DNA of 64,000 nt from Pseudomonas sp. B28(2017) (lineage in GTDB: Bacteria; Pseudomonadota; Gammaproteobacteria; Pseudomonadales; Pseudomonadaceae). The stretch is from positions 248,001-312,000 of the forward strand of contig NZ_NEJH01000003.1 in the NCBI RefSeq assembly GCF_002113025.1, given 5' to 3'. This document shows, in pieces, positions 56,207 through 64,000 of this stretch (position 1 is the stretch's first letter; each line of letters opens with the position of its first letter). Below the pieces are notes generated by a model. That model saw nothing but the letters and a program-made list of their open reading frames with translations, was not told the origin of the DNA and made no database searches. Made by a program: the position numbers and the translations under genes.

Positions 56207-56431
56207 GTGACCCAGCCTGCGCCTGTCCGTCCGCCCAAGCCGCTCTACAGCAATGTCAGCCCGGCGGTACCGTCGCCGTGCAGCGGCGTGTGTCGGCTGG
56301 ACGAGCTGAAAGTCTGCCTGGGCTGCTTCCGCCATGTCGAAGACATCCGCGAATGGCGCTCGGCCGATGACGAGCGCCGGCGGGTGATTTGTGCGCAGGC
56401 CGCGCAGCGCAAACAGGGCTCCGGGCCATGA
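56207..56431 (+). CDS. DUF1289 family protein
   Basis: The product has 74 residues starting at a GTG at 56207, four bases after the cyaY stop. The core PSPCSGVCRLDELKVCLGCF carries the four Cys of DUF1289, suggesting a zinc or iron-sulfur site, followed by RHVEDIREW. Function is unknown; close linkage to cyaY hints at iron-sulfur metabolism but does not prove it. Confidence 0.85.
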   Translation: MTQPAPVRPPKPLYSNVSPAVPSPCSGVCRLDELKVCLGCFRHVEDIREWRSADDERRRVICAQAAQRKQGSGP

Positions 56432-56490
56432 CTTGTATATTTTTTGAGCTGTGATAGTGTCCAGAAACGCCTCAACCCATCGAGGCTTGT

Positions 56491-56527
56491 GAAAACCCCG
56501 CCTTTTTCTGGCGGGGTTTTGCTTTTT
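56491..56527 (+). terminator. Intrinsic terminator after the cyaY-DUF1289 genes
   Basis: AAAACCCCGCC-TTTTTCT-GGCGGGGTTTT is followed by GCTTTTTT, 60 bases after the DUF1289 stop and before rnk. Confidence 0.9.
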
Positions 56528-56557
56528 TCGTGCAGAAGAAAGGAGTCTGCCCAGATC

Positions 56558-56968
56558 ATGACCGCACCTTCCATCACCCTTACCCGTCTGGACGTCCAGC
56601 GTCTGGAGCGTCTGATCGACAGCCTGGACGAAACGCTGCCGGGCGTTATTGCGCTGCAAACCGAACTGGACCGCGCCGATGCCGTGGTCGGCCACGAAGA
56701 AGTGCCGGCGGATGTCGTGACCATGAATTCCCGTGTGCATTGCCGGGAAGAAGGCAGTGGCAAGGACTACCATCTGACCCTGGTGTACCCCAAGGATGCG
56801 AATGCCGACGAAGGCAAGATCTCGATCCTGGCGCCGGTAGGCAGTGCGCTGCTCGGCCTGAAGGTTGGCCAGCATATCGATTGGCCGGCTCCGGGTGGCA
56901 AGACCCTGAAACTGACCTTGCTGGAAGTCGAATCGCAACCAGCCAACGGTGGCGACTACAACGTTTGA
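56558..56968 (+). CDS. rnk: Rnk, regulator of nucleoside diphosphate kinase (GreA/GreB C-terminal-like)
   Basis: The product has 136 residues from the ATG at 56558, with AAAGGAG upstream. The N-terminal short coiled coil (DVQRLERLIDSLDETLPG) and C-terminal FKBP-like domain (ISILAPVGSALLGLKVGQHI) match Rnk, which binds RNA polymerase and competes with Gre factors without entering the channel. It is convergent with cyaA. Confidence 0.95.
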   Translation: MTAPSITLTRLDVQRLERLIDSLDETLPGVIALQTELDRADAVVGHEEVPADVVTMNSRVHCREEGSGKDYHLTLVYPKDANADEGKISILAPVGSALLGLKVGQHIDWPAPGGKTLKLTLLEVESQPANGGDYNV

Positions 56969-56975
56969 CCCTGCC

Positions 56976-59819
56976 TCAGACCTGCCCGAGCGCCTCGTTC
57001 AATCCGCGCTCAAGGTCAGCCTTGTAGCGCAGGTACAGATGAGTGGAACTCTGTCCTTCGCCGAGCAGGCCTGACAGGTCGAGGTCGGTGATGTAGCAGC
57101 GGTAGCGTTCGGTTTCCCGGCGCTGCCCGACGATTTCCCGGGCGACCACGCTGAACAGCTGGTCGCCATGCTCCAGTTCGGAAAACTCCCGTTGATTGCA
57201 GTACAGCGTCACCTGCACCTGACCCGGTGCGGCTTTGCCGACGATCGCCTGCACGTCGTAGAACGGTTCGTTCACCGGTGTCTGTGGTATCGGCCGGGCT
57301 TCGATGCGGCGTGCTCGGCCAGGGCCTGACGGCAGCAACTGGCAATACAGGGTGTCGAGGTTCAGCGGATGGGCTGCGTCCATCGGCAACAAGGCATCGC
57401 GCCGGTACTGGATCGATTGCAGGAAGCGCTGCAGCGGCACCAGCAGGCTTTGCTCGTCGTGCCAGGGCAGGCGTTGCTGCCACAGCGCATTGAGCTCATC
57501 GAGCACGTACAGATCGGCCTGATCTTCGTTGACCCGGTAGAACACTTGAATGCAGTCCGGCTGGCCCGTGGGCAGGAACAGCGCAAGGTCGTGGTCTTCC
57601 AGTGCCTTTGGGTCCAGGTGAAGCGGGCTGTAGCTCGCCATTTCCTCACCGAGGTAATCGATCAGCGCCGGCAGAGTGGCCAGTGCGATGTGCTGGACCT
57701 GGCCCGGCACCAGCTCCAGCACGTGGTAGTGCTGCTGGACCTGGATCAGGTAGCGATGATTGAGCCGGCTCAGCAGCAGGTTCTGCGCGGTATCGAAGAT
57801 TTCTTCCACCCGTTGGGCGATGAACTGCGCGCGGTTATGGCAGAAGCAACGCACCCGCAACTTCGGCTGTTGCGGCCCCGCCGGCAGGTTGTTGAGGTAG
57901 TCGCGGATGCAGTTGAGCAGGGCGTTGGGGCCGTCGTAGTGAGCGACCAGCACTTCGTTCCAGCTATTGAGCGTGACCTGGTCCAGGGTCAGCACCAGAT
58001 TTTCCCGGACGCCGGCATAGCTCAGGGAGTCGGTGCGCTCGGTGGTCATCAGGATATTCAGGTCGCGATGGTGCTTGAGCGGATCGATGCCGACGTTCAC
58101 CAGAATCAGCACTTCACTCGGCACGCTGGCGCGCAACAGAGGTTCTTCGGCGACGGTGGGCAAGGGCAGGGCGATGGTCTGTTGCAGGCTGCCGAGCAGG
58201 TTGAACAGTTCGAATTCGCTCAGGTCGCTGGTGCCGGGATGCAAGGCCAGGCGGGTGCTGCTGTCGATCACGCCATTGCGGTGGCACCAGGTCAGCAGTT
58301 CCAGCAAGTGACGGCTGCGTTTGATCGGTGCGAAATGCTCCCACTCCAGCGCCGTCAGGCTGCCGTTGTACAAGCCCCACTGGCCGTGTCCCGGTTCTTT
58401 CTTGTTCGGTGCGTGCACCAGCGTCAGGGTGTCTTCGGCCAGATCCGGGGCGATGCCGGGGTTGATGAACTCGACTTTGCCGGCCTTGCGCTCGAAAGCT
58501 GCATACAGTCGGCGACCGAGGACACTCAGGTCGCGCTTGTTGATGCGACTGACCGTTTGTTCGTGACGGGCAAACTGGGTGAGGAAGCGATAGCTGTAAT
58601 TCAGCTCGTTGACCAGTGCCCGCCGCTCGGAGCTGACCTGGCGGACTTTCCACTGGCTGCGGCTGTCGAGCAGGGCCAGTTGCCGCTGATCCCAGTGCCA
58701 TTCGTGGGCCAGGCGCTCAAGTAATGCCCGTTGCCAGTTCTGGGTGCGGCTGCTACCGGTCAGTTTGCGATTGACCTTCAGGTACAGCGCGCGCCGCACC
58801 AGTTCCAGGCGCTCGGGTTCGTTGCGGGCGAGCAAGTACTCTTCGATGCGCCGGTACACCACGACGTACGGATCCAGCTCGTCGAGGTCGAGGCGGTTAG
58901 CGAACACCGCTTGCTTGAAGCGCAGGCTCAGGCAATGGACCCTGGGGTGTTCGCTGGCGTAAACCTCGGTCAGCAACAGCTTGAGCACCGACTTGTAGGG
59001 CGACTCGATGCCTTTGAACAACTGCCAGAGCCCGGCACCGATGAATTCGCCGGGCGGGATGAAGGCCAGGTTGCCGAGGTCGAGGGTTTCATCGGCGCGG
59101 ATAAAGCGTTTGGAGATCAAGGTATGGGTGTAGCGGTCGTAGCTCGACTCCTCATAGACCGGCACCAGCCACCAGATCGGTGTACGCCCGGCCAGCCAGA
59201 TCGTGGTGCGGTAAAACTCGTCCAGCAACAGGTAGTGCTGGGTGGTGCCGCAATCCTCCGAACTCAGCTGGGTATCGCGCTCGCCATGGACGAAACGGGT
59301 CGGGTCGATCAGAAAAAAGTGCGCTTCGGCGCCCTGGCTGGCGGCCCAGGCTTCCAGCAATTGGCATTTTTTTCGCAGTTCGGCGAGTTCGCTCTCGGTC
59401 AGGTCCGCCCCATGGCAGACCCACACATCCATATCGCTCTGGTCGGCTTGCGCCAGAGTGCCGAGGCTGCCCATCAGGAACAGTCCGTGAATCGGCCGGG
59501 GCGGGTTGCTGCCGTGGCGCGGCTTGTAGGAAAACGAGCGGGTCAGGCGCTGGGCTTCAGCGAGGACATTGGCATCCGGTTCGAAATTCGACAGCCCGGC
59601 GGGCGTACTGCCGGAAACGTAGCCGGGCAGCAGCGGATGATTAACGTGGAAAAACAGCGGCAGCAATGTCAGGACCCATTGCTGGCGGCTCGACAACCCT
59701 TCCATGGCGCGAGCCATGCGTCCTTCGTTGAGCTTCAGAAAGCGCGCGCGCAGCTGGCTGAGAACCTTGCGGTCGATTCCCTCGTCCAGATCAGGGCGGA
59801 TTTCATGGGTGCGGGTCAT
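56976..59819 (-). CDS. cyaA: Class I adenylate cyclase
   Basis: The product has 947 residues, the length of enterobacterial-type CyaA. The N-terminal half is catalytic: GLFLMGSLGTLAQADQSDMD and MDVWVCHGADL hold the Gly-Ser and paired Asp of the nucleotidyl-transferase site. The C-terminal half is regulatory and less conserved. It makes cAMP for Vfr/CRP. In P. aeruginosa CyaA contributes less than CyaB to virulence control. Confidence 0.96.
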   Translation of the reverse strand: MTRTHEIRPDLDEGIDRKVLSQLRARFLKLNEGRMARAMEGLSSRQQWVLTLLPLFFHVNHPLLPGYVSGSTPAGLSNFEPDANVLAEAQRLTRSFSYKPRHGSNPPRPIHGLFLMGSLGTLAQADQSDMDVWVCHGADLTESELAELRKKCQLLEAWAASQGAEAHFFLIDPTRFVHGERDTQLSSEDCGTTQHYLLLDEFYRTTIWLAGRTPIWWLVPVYEESSYDRYTHTLISKRFIRADETLDLGNLAFIPPGEFIGAGLWQLFKGIESPYKSVLKLLLTEVYASEHPRVHCLSLRFKQAVFANRLDLDELDPYVVVYRRIEEYLLARNEPERLELVRRALYLKVNRKLTGSSRTQNWQRALLERLAHEWHWDQRQLALLDSRSQWKVRQVSSERRALVNELNYSYRFLTQFARHEQTVSRINKRDLSVLGRRLYAAFERKAGKVEFINPGIAPDLAEDTLTLVHAPNKKEPGHGQWGLYNGSLTALEWEHFAPIKRSRHLLELLTWCHRNGVIDSSTRLALHPGTSDLSEFELFNLLGSLQQTIALPLPTVAEEPLLRASVPSEVLILVNVGIDPLKHHRDLNILMTTERTDSLSYAGVRENLVLTLDQVTLNSWNEVLVAHYDGPNALLNCIRDYLNNLPAGPQQPKLRVRCFCHNRAQFIAQRVEEIFDTAQNLLLSRLNHRYLIQVQQHYHVLELVPGQVQHIALATLPALIDYLGEEMASYSPLHLDPKALEDHDLALFLPTGQPDCIQVFYRVNEDQADLYVLDELNALWQQRLPWHDEQSLLVPLQRFLQSIQYRRDALLPMDAAHPLNLDTLYCQLLPSGPGRARRIEARPIPQTPVNEPFYDVQAIVGKAAPGQVQVTLYCNQREFSELEHGDQLFSVVAREIVGQRRETERYRCYITDLDLSGLLGEGQSSTHLYLRYKADLERGLNEALGQV

Positions 59820-60012
59820 GTCAGCTCAAACCGGCTCGCAGGGCTCGGACGTGGGAGTCTCAGGTGAGGGGCAGTTTAGCGCCTCGGCCACGGGACTTTT
59901 AAGCTGATTTTGTATTTCTGGCGTCAGATTTTTATCGCGTGGCGAAAACGGGCAACAAATTGCGCCCGCGGAAATCCTTTTACAGGGGTTTCCGTGGGCG
60001 ATGCGGGGGAAT

Positions 60013-60258
60013 TCAGGCTGTTTCTTCGGCTTTCAGAATGGTGAGCACGGTTTGCACACTTTGCGCGGCGTCACGACCCAGGCTAGTGAGATAGCCGCCA
60101 TCAGGCTGGTCGATCAGTTCTTTTTCAAATAGGCGTTTGGCAGCGGCAATGGCTTTCGGGGCAGCGGTTTGATGAATTTTCAAACCTTCCTGGGAACTGT
60201 CCAGGTTGAAGAGTGCGAGGATTTCCAGTTCGGCAACCAACTCAGGGGTAAGCGACAT
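60013..60258 (-). CDS. TIGR02647 family small protein
   Basis: The product has 81 residues, starting MSLTPELVAELEILALFNLD. This N-terminus and the KLIHQTAAP-type middle (GLKIHQTAAPKAIAAAKRLF) match TIGR02647, a family of small Pseudomonas-type proteins of unknown function, similar to a winged helix. It is alone, with a REP pair upstream. Confidence 0.85.
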   Translation of the reverse strand: MSLTPELVAELEILALFNLDSSQEGLKIHQTAAPKAIAAAKRLFEKELIDQPDGGYLTSLGRDAAQSVQTVLTILKAEETA

Positions 60259-60370
60259 AAGGACTCCAGACTTTCTAGGAATTGGGCGACAGCGCCCCTA
60301 AGGTGAACCCGCTTGTCCGGCATGTCCAGTGCTCGCGACAGGGTTTTTTTGGTTGGGGTGGAAATTGACT

Positions 60371-60474
60371 TGCAGGAGCGAGCTTGCTCGCGATGGTCGT
60401 GAACGATGACGCGTAAGCCAGATGTCCCGTGGCACTCTCGGGTTTTTCGCGAGCAAGGCTCGCTCCTACAGGGG
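60371..60474. repeat. REP pair (BIME) with shared spacer type B
   Basis: Inverted REP copies (CAGGAGCGAGCTTGCTCGCG and partner) flank GGTCGTGAACGATGACGCGT, the type B spacer. Confidence 0.88.
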
Positions 60475-60484
60475 GGGCGTGGAT

Positions 60485-60781
60485 TTATTGTTTTTCCGGC
60501 GGCAGCTCGGGCAATGCGCGCAGTGCAGCTTCGTACCATTCGGTGTTGAACGCGCGGTCTTCTTCGAGGATCGCGTCGATTTCTACCGCCAAAACGTGGG
60601 CCATCAAGTTGAGGATCTCTTCCCGCTCGTAACCCACCAGCGTCAGTTTGTTGAAGGTCGCCTTGGCCGCTGGCGGGTTTTCGCTTTCGATTTGATTCTC
60701 GATGGCTTCGATCAGCGTGTTCTCGGCGAACTCTTCTTCGTCGATGTCGTCTTGGTTGGTATCGGGGGTCGGCTCGCTCAT
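60485..60781 (-). CDS. Conserved acidic small protein, unknown function
   Basis: The product has 98 residues from the ATG at 60781. It is acidic at the N-terminus (DTNQDDIDEEEFAENTLIEA) and helical in the middle (NKLTLVGYEREEILNLMAHV). I do not recognise a named family, but such proteins are present between cyaA and argH in Pseudomonas. AGGAG sits 7 bases before the ATG. It is divergent from the glutathione-transferase gene. Confidence 0.75.
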   Translation of the reverse strand: MSEPTPDTNQDDIDEEEFAENTLIEAIENQIESENPPAAKATFNKLTLVGYEREEILNLMAHVLAVEIDAILEEDRAFNTEWYEAALRALPELPPEKQ

Positions 60782-60905
60782 GGCAGGCTCCTCAGGGAAA
60801 GGTGGCCAGTTTACCCGCATTCAGCCGCGTGATGCTGCTGGCAAGAATCCCGGCAGCGTTCTATAAACAGGCACTGCCCACCCCGCATGGTCTGGAGGCT
60901 TTGTG

Positions 60906-61565
60906 ATGATCAAGCTTTATGGATTCTCCGTCAGTAACTACTACAACATGGTCAAACTGGCGTTGCTGGAAAAAGGACTGCTCTTTGAAGAAGTGCCGTT
61001 TTACGGCGGCACCAGCCCCGAAGCACTGGCCATCAGCCCGCGTGGAAAGGTCCCGGTGCTGCGCGTAGAACAGGGTTTCATCAATGAGACTAGCGTGATC
61101 CTCGAATACATCGAGCAAAGTCAGAAAGGCACACCGCTGTTGCCAAGCGATCCGTTCGAGCGCGCTCAGGTGCTGGCACTGGCCAGGGAAATCGAGCTGT
61201 ACATCGAATTGCCGGGGCGAGCCTGCTTCGCCGAAGCGTTTTTCGGCATGACCGTGCCGGAAGCGATCAAGGAAAAAACCAAGGCCGAACTGTTGCTGGG
61301 GATGGCAGCACTGGGCCGGCATGGCAAATTCAGCCCTTACGTGGCTGGCGACAGCTTGAGCTTGGCGGATCTGTATTTCCTGTTCAGCGTGCCGCTGGCG
61401 TGTGGGGTCGCCAAGAAGTTGTTTGGCATCGATCTATTGGCCGAGATGCCGAAGGCCAAGGCGCTGCTGGAGTTTTTGGGGGGTAATCCGAATGTGCAGC
61501 GTGTGGCGGCTGATCGGGAAGCGGCGATGCCGGCGTTCATGGCGATGATTGCTGCCAAAAAGTAG
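60906..61565 (+). CDS. Glutathione S-transferase family protein
   Basis: The product has 219 residues. The thioredoxin-like N-terminal domain starts MIKLYGFSVSNYYNMVKLAL, the cis-Pro is in RGKVPVLRVEQG and INETSVILEYIE binds the glutathione carboxylate. The helical C-terminal domain has the N-cap box SLSLADLYFLF. The start is at 60906 with GGAGGCTTTGTG upstream; a GTG one codon earlier is possible. The substrate is unknown. Confidence 0.93.
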   Translation: MIKLYGFSVSNYYNMVKLALLEKGLLFEEVPFYGGTSPEALAISPRGKVPVLRVEQGFINETSVILEYIEQSQKGTPLLPSDPFERAQVLALAREIELYIELPGRACFAEAFFGMTVPEAIKEKTKAELLLGMAALGRHGKFSPYVAGDSLSLADLYFLFSVPLACGVAKKLFGIDLLAEMPKAKALLEFLGGNPNVQRVAADREAAMPAFMAMIAAKK

Positions 61566-61588
61566 TTTTGTGGCGTTCTGAAGTCAGT

Positions 61589-61690
61589 CATCGCGGGCAA
61601 GCCCGCTCCCACAAGGATCCAGTGCTTGCCAAAAATCTATGGCAAACAAAGAAACCTGTGGGAGCGGGCTTGCTCCGGGCTGCGATCCGA
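61589..61690. repeat. REP pair (BIME), variant core
   Basis: Copies ATCGCGGGCAAGCCCGCTCC and GGGAGCGGGCTTGCTCCGGG have GGGC/GCCC instead of GAGC/GCTC, marking a different REP subtype from the other pairs in this window. Confidence 0.8.
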
Positions 61691-61698
61691 CGAAGCTT

Positions 61699-63093
61699 TT
61701 AGCGGCTGGCCAGAAGTGCCTGGCCGCGCGCCACAGCAGCCTTCACTTGCGCCGGTGCGGTGCCGCCGATGTGATTACGGGCATTGACCGAGCCTTCGAG
61801 GGTCAGCACGGCGAACACGTCCTGATCGATCTGGTCGCTGAACTTGCGCAGTTCTTCCAGACTCATTTCCGCCAGGTCCTTGCCGCTGTCCACGCCGTAC
61901 TTCACGGCATGTCCCACGATTTCATGGCAATCACGGAATGGCAGGCCGCGACGCACCAGGTAGTCAGCCAGGTCGGTGGCGGTGGAGAAACCGCGCAGGG
62001 CCGCTTCGCGCATCATCGCGTGCTTGGGCTTGATTGCCGGAACCATGTCGGCGAAGGCCCGCAGCGAATCGCGCAGGGTGTCGGCGGCGTCGAACAGTGG
62101 TTCCTTGTCTTCCTGGTTGTCCTTGTTGTAGGCCAGGGGCTGACCTTTCATCAGGGTCAGCAGGCCCATCAGCGCGCCGAATACGCGGCCGGTCTTGCCG
62201 CGCACGAGCTCCGGCACGTCCGGGTTTTTCTTTTGCGGCATGATCGAGCTGCCGGTGCAGAAACGGTCGGGCAGATCGATGAACTGGAATTGCGCGCTGG
62301 TCCACAGCACCAGCTCTTCGGAGAAGCGCGACAGGTGCATCATCGCGATGCTGGCGGCCGAGCAGAACTCGATGGCGAAATCGCGATCGGAGACGTTATC
62401 CAGCGAATTGCCGCCAACCGCGTCGAAACCCAGCAATTGTGCGGTGTATTCACGATCGATCGGGTAGGTGGTTCCGGCCAGCGCCGCGCTGCCCAGCGGC
62501 ATGCGGTTGGTACGTTTGCGGCAGTCGACCAGGCGCTCGTAGTCGCGGCTGAGCATTTCGAACCAGGCCAGCATGTGGTGCCCGAACGTCACCGGCTGTG
62601 CAGTCTGCAAGTGGGTGAACCCCGGCATGATGCTGGCGGCTTCGCGCTCGGCCTGCTCCAGCAGGCCTTTTTGCAGGCGGGTGATTTCGGCCAGGATCAG
62701 GTCGATCTCGTCACGCAGCCACAGACGGATGTCGGTGGCGACCTGATCGTTACGGCTGCGGCCGGTGTGCAGTTTTTTACCGGTCACGCCGATACGGTCG
62801 GTCAGTCGCGCCTCGATGTTCATGTGGACGTCTTCGAGGTCGATGCGCCAGTCGAACTGGCCAGCCTCGATTTCACCCTGGATGGTCTTCAGACCATCGA
62901 TGATGCTGTCGCGCTCGGCATCGGTCAGCACGCCGACCTTGGCCAGCATGGTGGCGTGGGCGATCGAGCCCATGATGTCGTGGCGATACAGGCGCTGGTC
63001 GAAGGTGACGGAGGCGGTGAAGCGGGCGACGAAGGCGTCGACGGGTTCACTGAAGCGGCCGCCCCAGGACTGATTGGTCTTGTCAGTGCTCAT
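61699..63093 (-). CDS. argH: Argininosuccinate lyase
   Basis: The product has 464 residues from the ATG at 63093 ([20 protein letters not shown]); the longer frame upstream crosses the promoter region. The fumarase-superfamily signature is [20 protein letters not shown], with the catalytic Ser in GSSIM. It releases arginine and fumarate in the last step of arginine synthesis. It is divergent from algR, as argH is from the alg genes in P. aeruginosa. Confidence 0.97.
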   Translation of the reverse strand: MSTDKTNQSWGGRFSEPVDAFVARFTASVTFDQRLYRHDIMGSIAHATMLAKVGVLTDAERDSIIDGLKTIQGEIEAGQFDWRIDLEDVHMNIEARLTDRIGVTGKKLHTGRSRNDQVATDIRLWLRDEIDLILAEITRLQKGLLEQAEREAASIMPGFTHLQTAQPVTFGHHMLAWFEMLSRDYERLVDCRKRTNRMPLGSAALAGTTYPIDREYTAQLLGFDAVGGNSLDNVSDRDFAIEFCSAASIAMMHLSRFSEELVLWTSAQFQFIDLPDRFCTGSSIMPQKKNPDVPELVRGKTGRVFGALMGLLTLMKGQPLAYNKDNQEDKEPLFDAADTLRDSLRAFADMVPAIKPKHAMMREAALRGFSTATDLADYLVRRGLPFRDCHEIVGHAVKYGVDSGKDLAEMSLEELRKFSDQIDQDVFAVLTLEGSVNARNHIGGTAPAQVKAAVARGQALLASR

Positions 63094-63540
63094 GAATTCG
63101 CTCGTATCGGCTTGATGAAAGAAGGCGTTGAACGCTGGCGCGGATAATAACAGGGTTGCCAAGCCTGTCGCTGACACTGGTCGACACGTTTTTTTGTGTA
63201 GGAGCAAGCTCACTCCTGCACTGGCGCAACGATATTTTTCAATTGAGCAATAACGTCCCGGCAACCGTCTACAGTTGGACAATAGGATCAGCGCACTTCT
63301 CGGTGCAGCCGCTGACCAGAAAAAGAGTGGGGTGTTCATATTGCGTGTCAGCAAACCCTGTGGCGATGTGTCGCCAATGCGGGCCTGGGCCGCCAATCAC
63401 CTGGCAGATGAAAATTTAGCTGCCCGACCAGCGGCACTTTTTGACGCTCGGGCTAGTCTTAGCGTGGATCGCGGTGACAGACGTCACTTCACCTGTCTAC
63501 GCTATCCTTGTGCGAGACTCACGCAGGAATCCAGCGCAAT
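63094..63540. other. argH-algR gap without algZ/fimS
   Basis: This 447-base gap contains a degraded REP-like palindrome (about 63195-63220, GTAGGAGCAAGCTCACTCCTGC) and the algR control region. Open frames here, such as 63275-63544, show no kinase motifs or good start. The roughly 1.1-kb algZ/fimS gene that lies here in P. aeruginosa is missing. Confidence 0.75.
63474..63487 (+). promoter_or_regulatory. Candidate Vfr/CRP site upstream of algR
   Basis: GTGA-CAGACG-TCAC is a perfect core of the CRP-type TGTGA-N6-TCACA pattern (the outermost T and A are missing), 54 bases before the algR ATG. Confidence 0.5.
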
Positions 63541-64000
63541 ATGAATGTCCTGATCGTTGATGACGAACCCTTGGCCCGCGAGCGCCTGAGCCGAATGATT
63601 GGCGAACTCGAGGGTTACAGTGTCCTGGAGCCTAGTGCCACGAATGGCGAAGAGGCGTTGGCGCTGATCGACAGCCACAAGCCGGATATCGTATTGCTTG
63701 ATATCCGCATGCCCGGCCTTGATGGCCTGCAAGTGGCTGCGCGGTTGTGCGAACGCGAAACTCCCCCCGCCGTGGTGTTCTGCGCCGGGCCCGATGAATT
63801 TGCCGTGGAAGCCTTACAGGCCAGCGCCGTAGGCTATCTGGTGAAACCTGTGAGAACTGAACAATTACATGACGCATTAAAGAGAGCCGAACGCCCCAGC
63901 CGTGCCCAGCTCGCCGCCCTGACCCGCCCCGCTGCCGAAAGCGGCAACGGCCCGCGCAGCCATATCAGCGCCCGAACCCGTAAAGGGATCGAGCTGATTC
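63541..64000 (+). CDS. algR: Response regulator AlgR (C-terminus cut by window edge)
   Basis: The first 153 residues are present. The receiver domain starts MNVLIVDDEPLARERLSRMI, with the acidic pocket at Asp7-Asp8 and the phosphorylated Asp54 in VLLDIRMPGLDG. The start of the LytTR DNA-binding part is visible at the end (SHISARTRKGIELI). AlgR controls alginate, twitching and other envelope traits in P. aeruginosa. The cognate sensor gene algZ/fimS is not next to it here. CAGGAATCCAGCGC precedes the ATG. Confidence 0.95.
   Translation, partial: MNVLIVDDEPLARERLSRMIGELEGYSVLEPSATNGEEALALIDSHKPDIVLLDIRMPGLDGLQVAARLCERETPPAVVFCAGPDEFAVEALQASAVGYLVKPVRTEQLHDALKRAERPSRAQLAALTRPAAESGNGPRSHISARTRKGIELI

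Noticed and set aside
57369..58724. 451-residue open frame opposite cyaA
   Set aside because: Antisense shadow of a conserved enzyme.
63275..63544. 89-residue frame upstream of algR as a remnant of algZ
   Set aside because: No histidine-kinase or membrane-segment similarity can be seen, and the frame overlaps the algR start.

Overview
This window looks like core chromosome from a fluorescent-group Pseudomonas. Gene content and order match the stretch of the P. aeruginosa chromosome that runs from coaBC and radC through rpmBG, kauB, dadAX, pauR, cycB, xpt, rep, glnK-amtB, sutA, xerC-dapF-lysA, cyaY, rnk, cyaA and argH to algR (order recalled from memory). The DNA is GC-rich, start codons include GTG and TTG, and many gaps hold the roughly 25-base palindromic REP elements typical of P. 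fluorescens-type genomes. I found no tRNA, rRNA, insertion sequence, prophage or CRISPR array.

Layout: 1-6535 carries coaBC (cut by the left edge), radC, a peptide-type solute-binding protein, the rpmB-rpmG ribosomal operon with a structured leader, a cupin protein and an aldehyde dehydrogenase. 6722-20343 holds an MFS transporter, a phospholipase-D-type lipoprotein, a MocR regulator, polyamine and D-alanine catabolism (pauB-like oxidase, dadR, dadA, ridA, dadX, pauR), cytochrome c5 and a CoA-transferase. 20472-27569 holds xpt, rep, a GGDEF/EAL protein, a MATE exporter and a LysR regulator.

The unusual part is 27694-44141, an eleven-gene minus-strand operon set into otherwise conserved gene order. 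It begins with srfA, srfB (actin/Hsp70-fold ATPase) and srfC (dynamin-like GTPase). It continues with a single-pass membrane protein, a secreted vWA protein, an ABC ATPase, an FtsX-like permease, a periplasmic SUMF1-domain protein and two lipoproteins. It ends with a membrane-anchored vWA protein whose cytoplasmic domain resembles that of SrfA. The ATPase-permease-SUMF1-lipoprotein set has the same make-up as the TagQRST sensing module of type VI secretion, yet no secretion apparatus is present. I infer an envelope-spanning signalling or stress machine of unknown output; this is the best candidate for an undescribed system here.

From 44408 the conserved order resumes: a secreted DUF4432 epimerase-like protein, comM, ubiK, glnK-amtB behind a near-textbook NtrC/sigma-54 promoter, yjbQ, sutA, the lptM-lysA-dapF-DUF484-xerC-HAD operon, cyaY, a DUF1289 protein, rnk, cyaA, small conserved proteins, a glutathione transferase, argH and the start of algR. 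The sensor kinase gene algZ/fimS, which precedes algR in P. aeruginosa, is absent.
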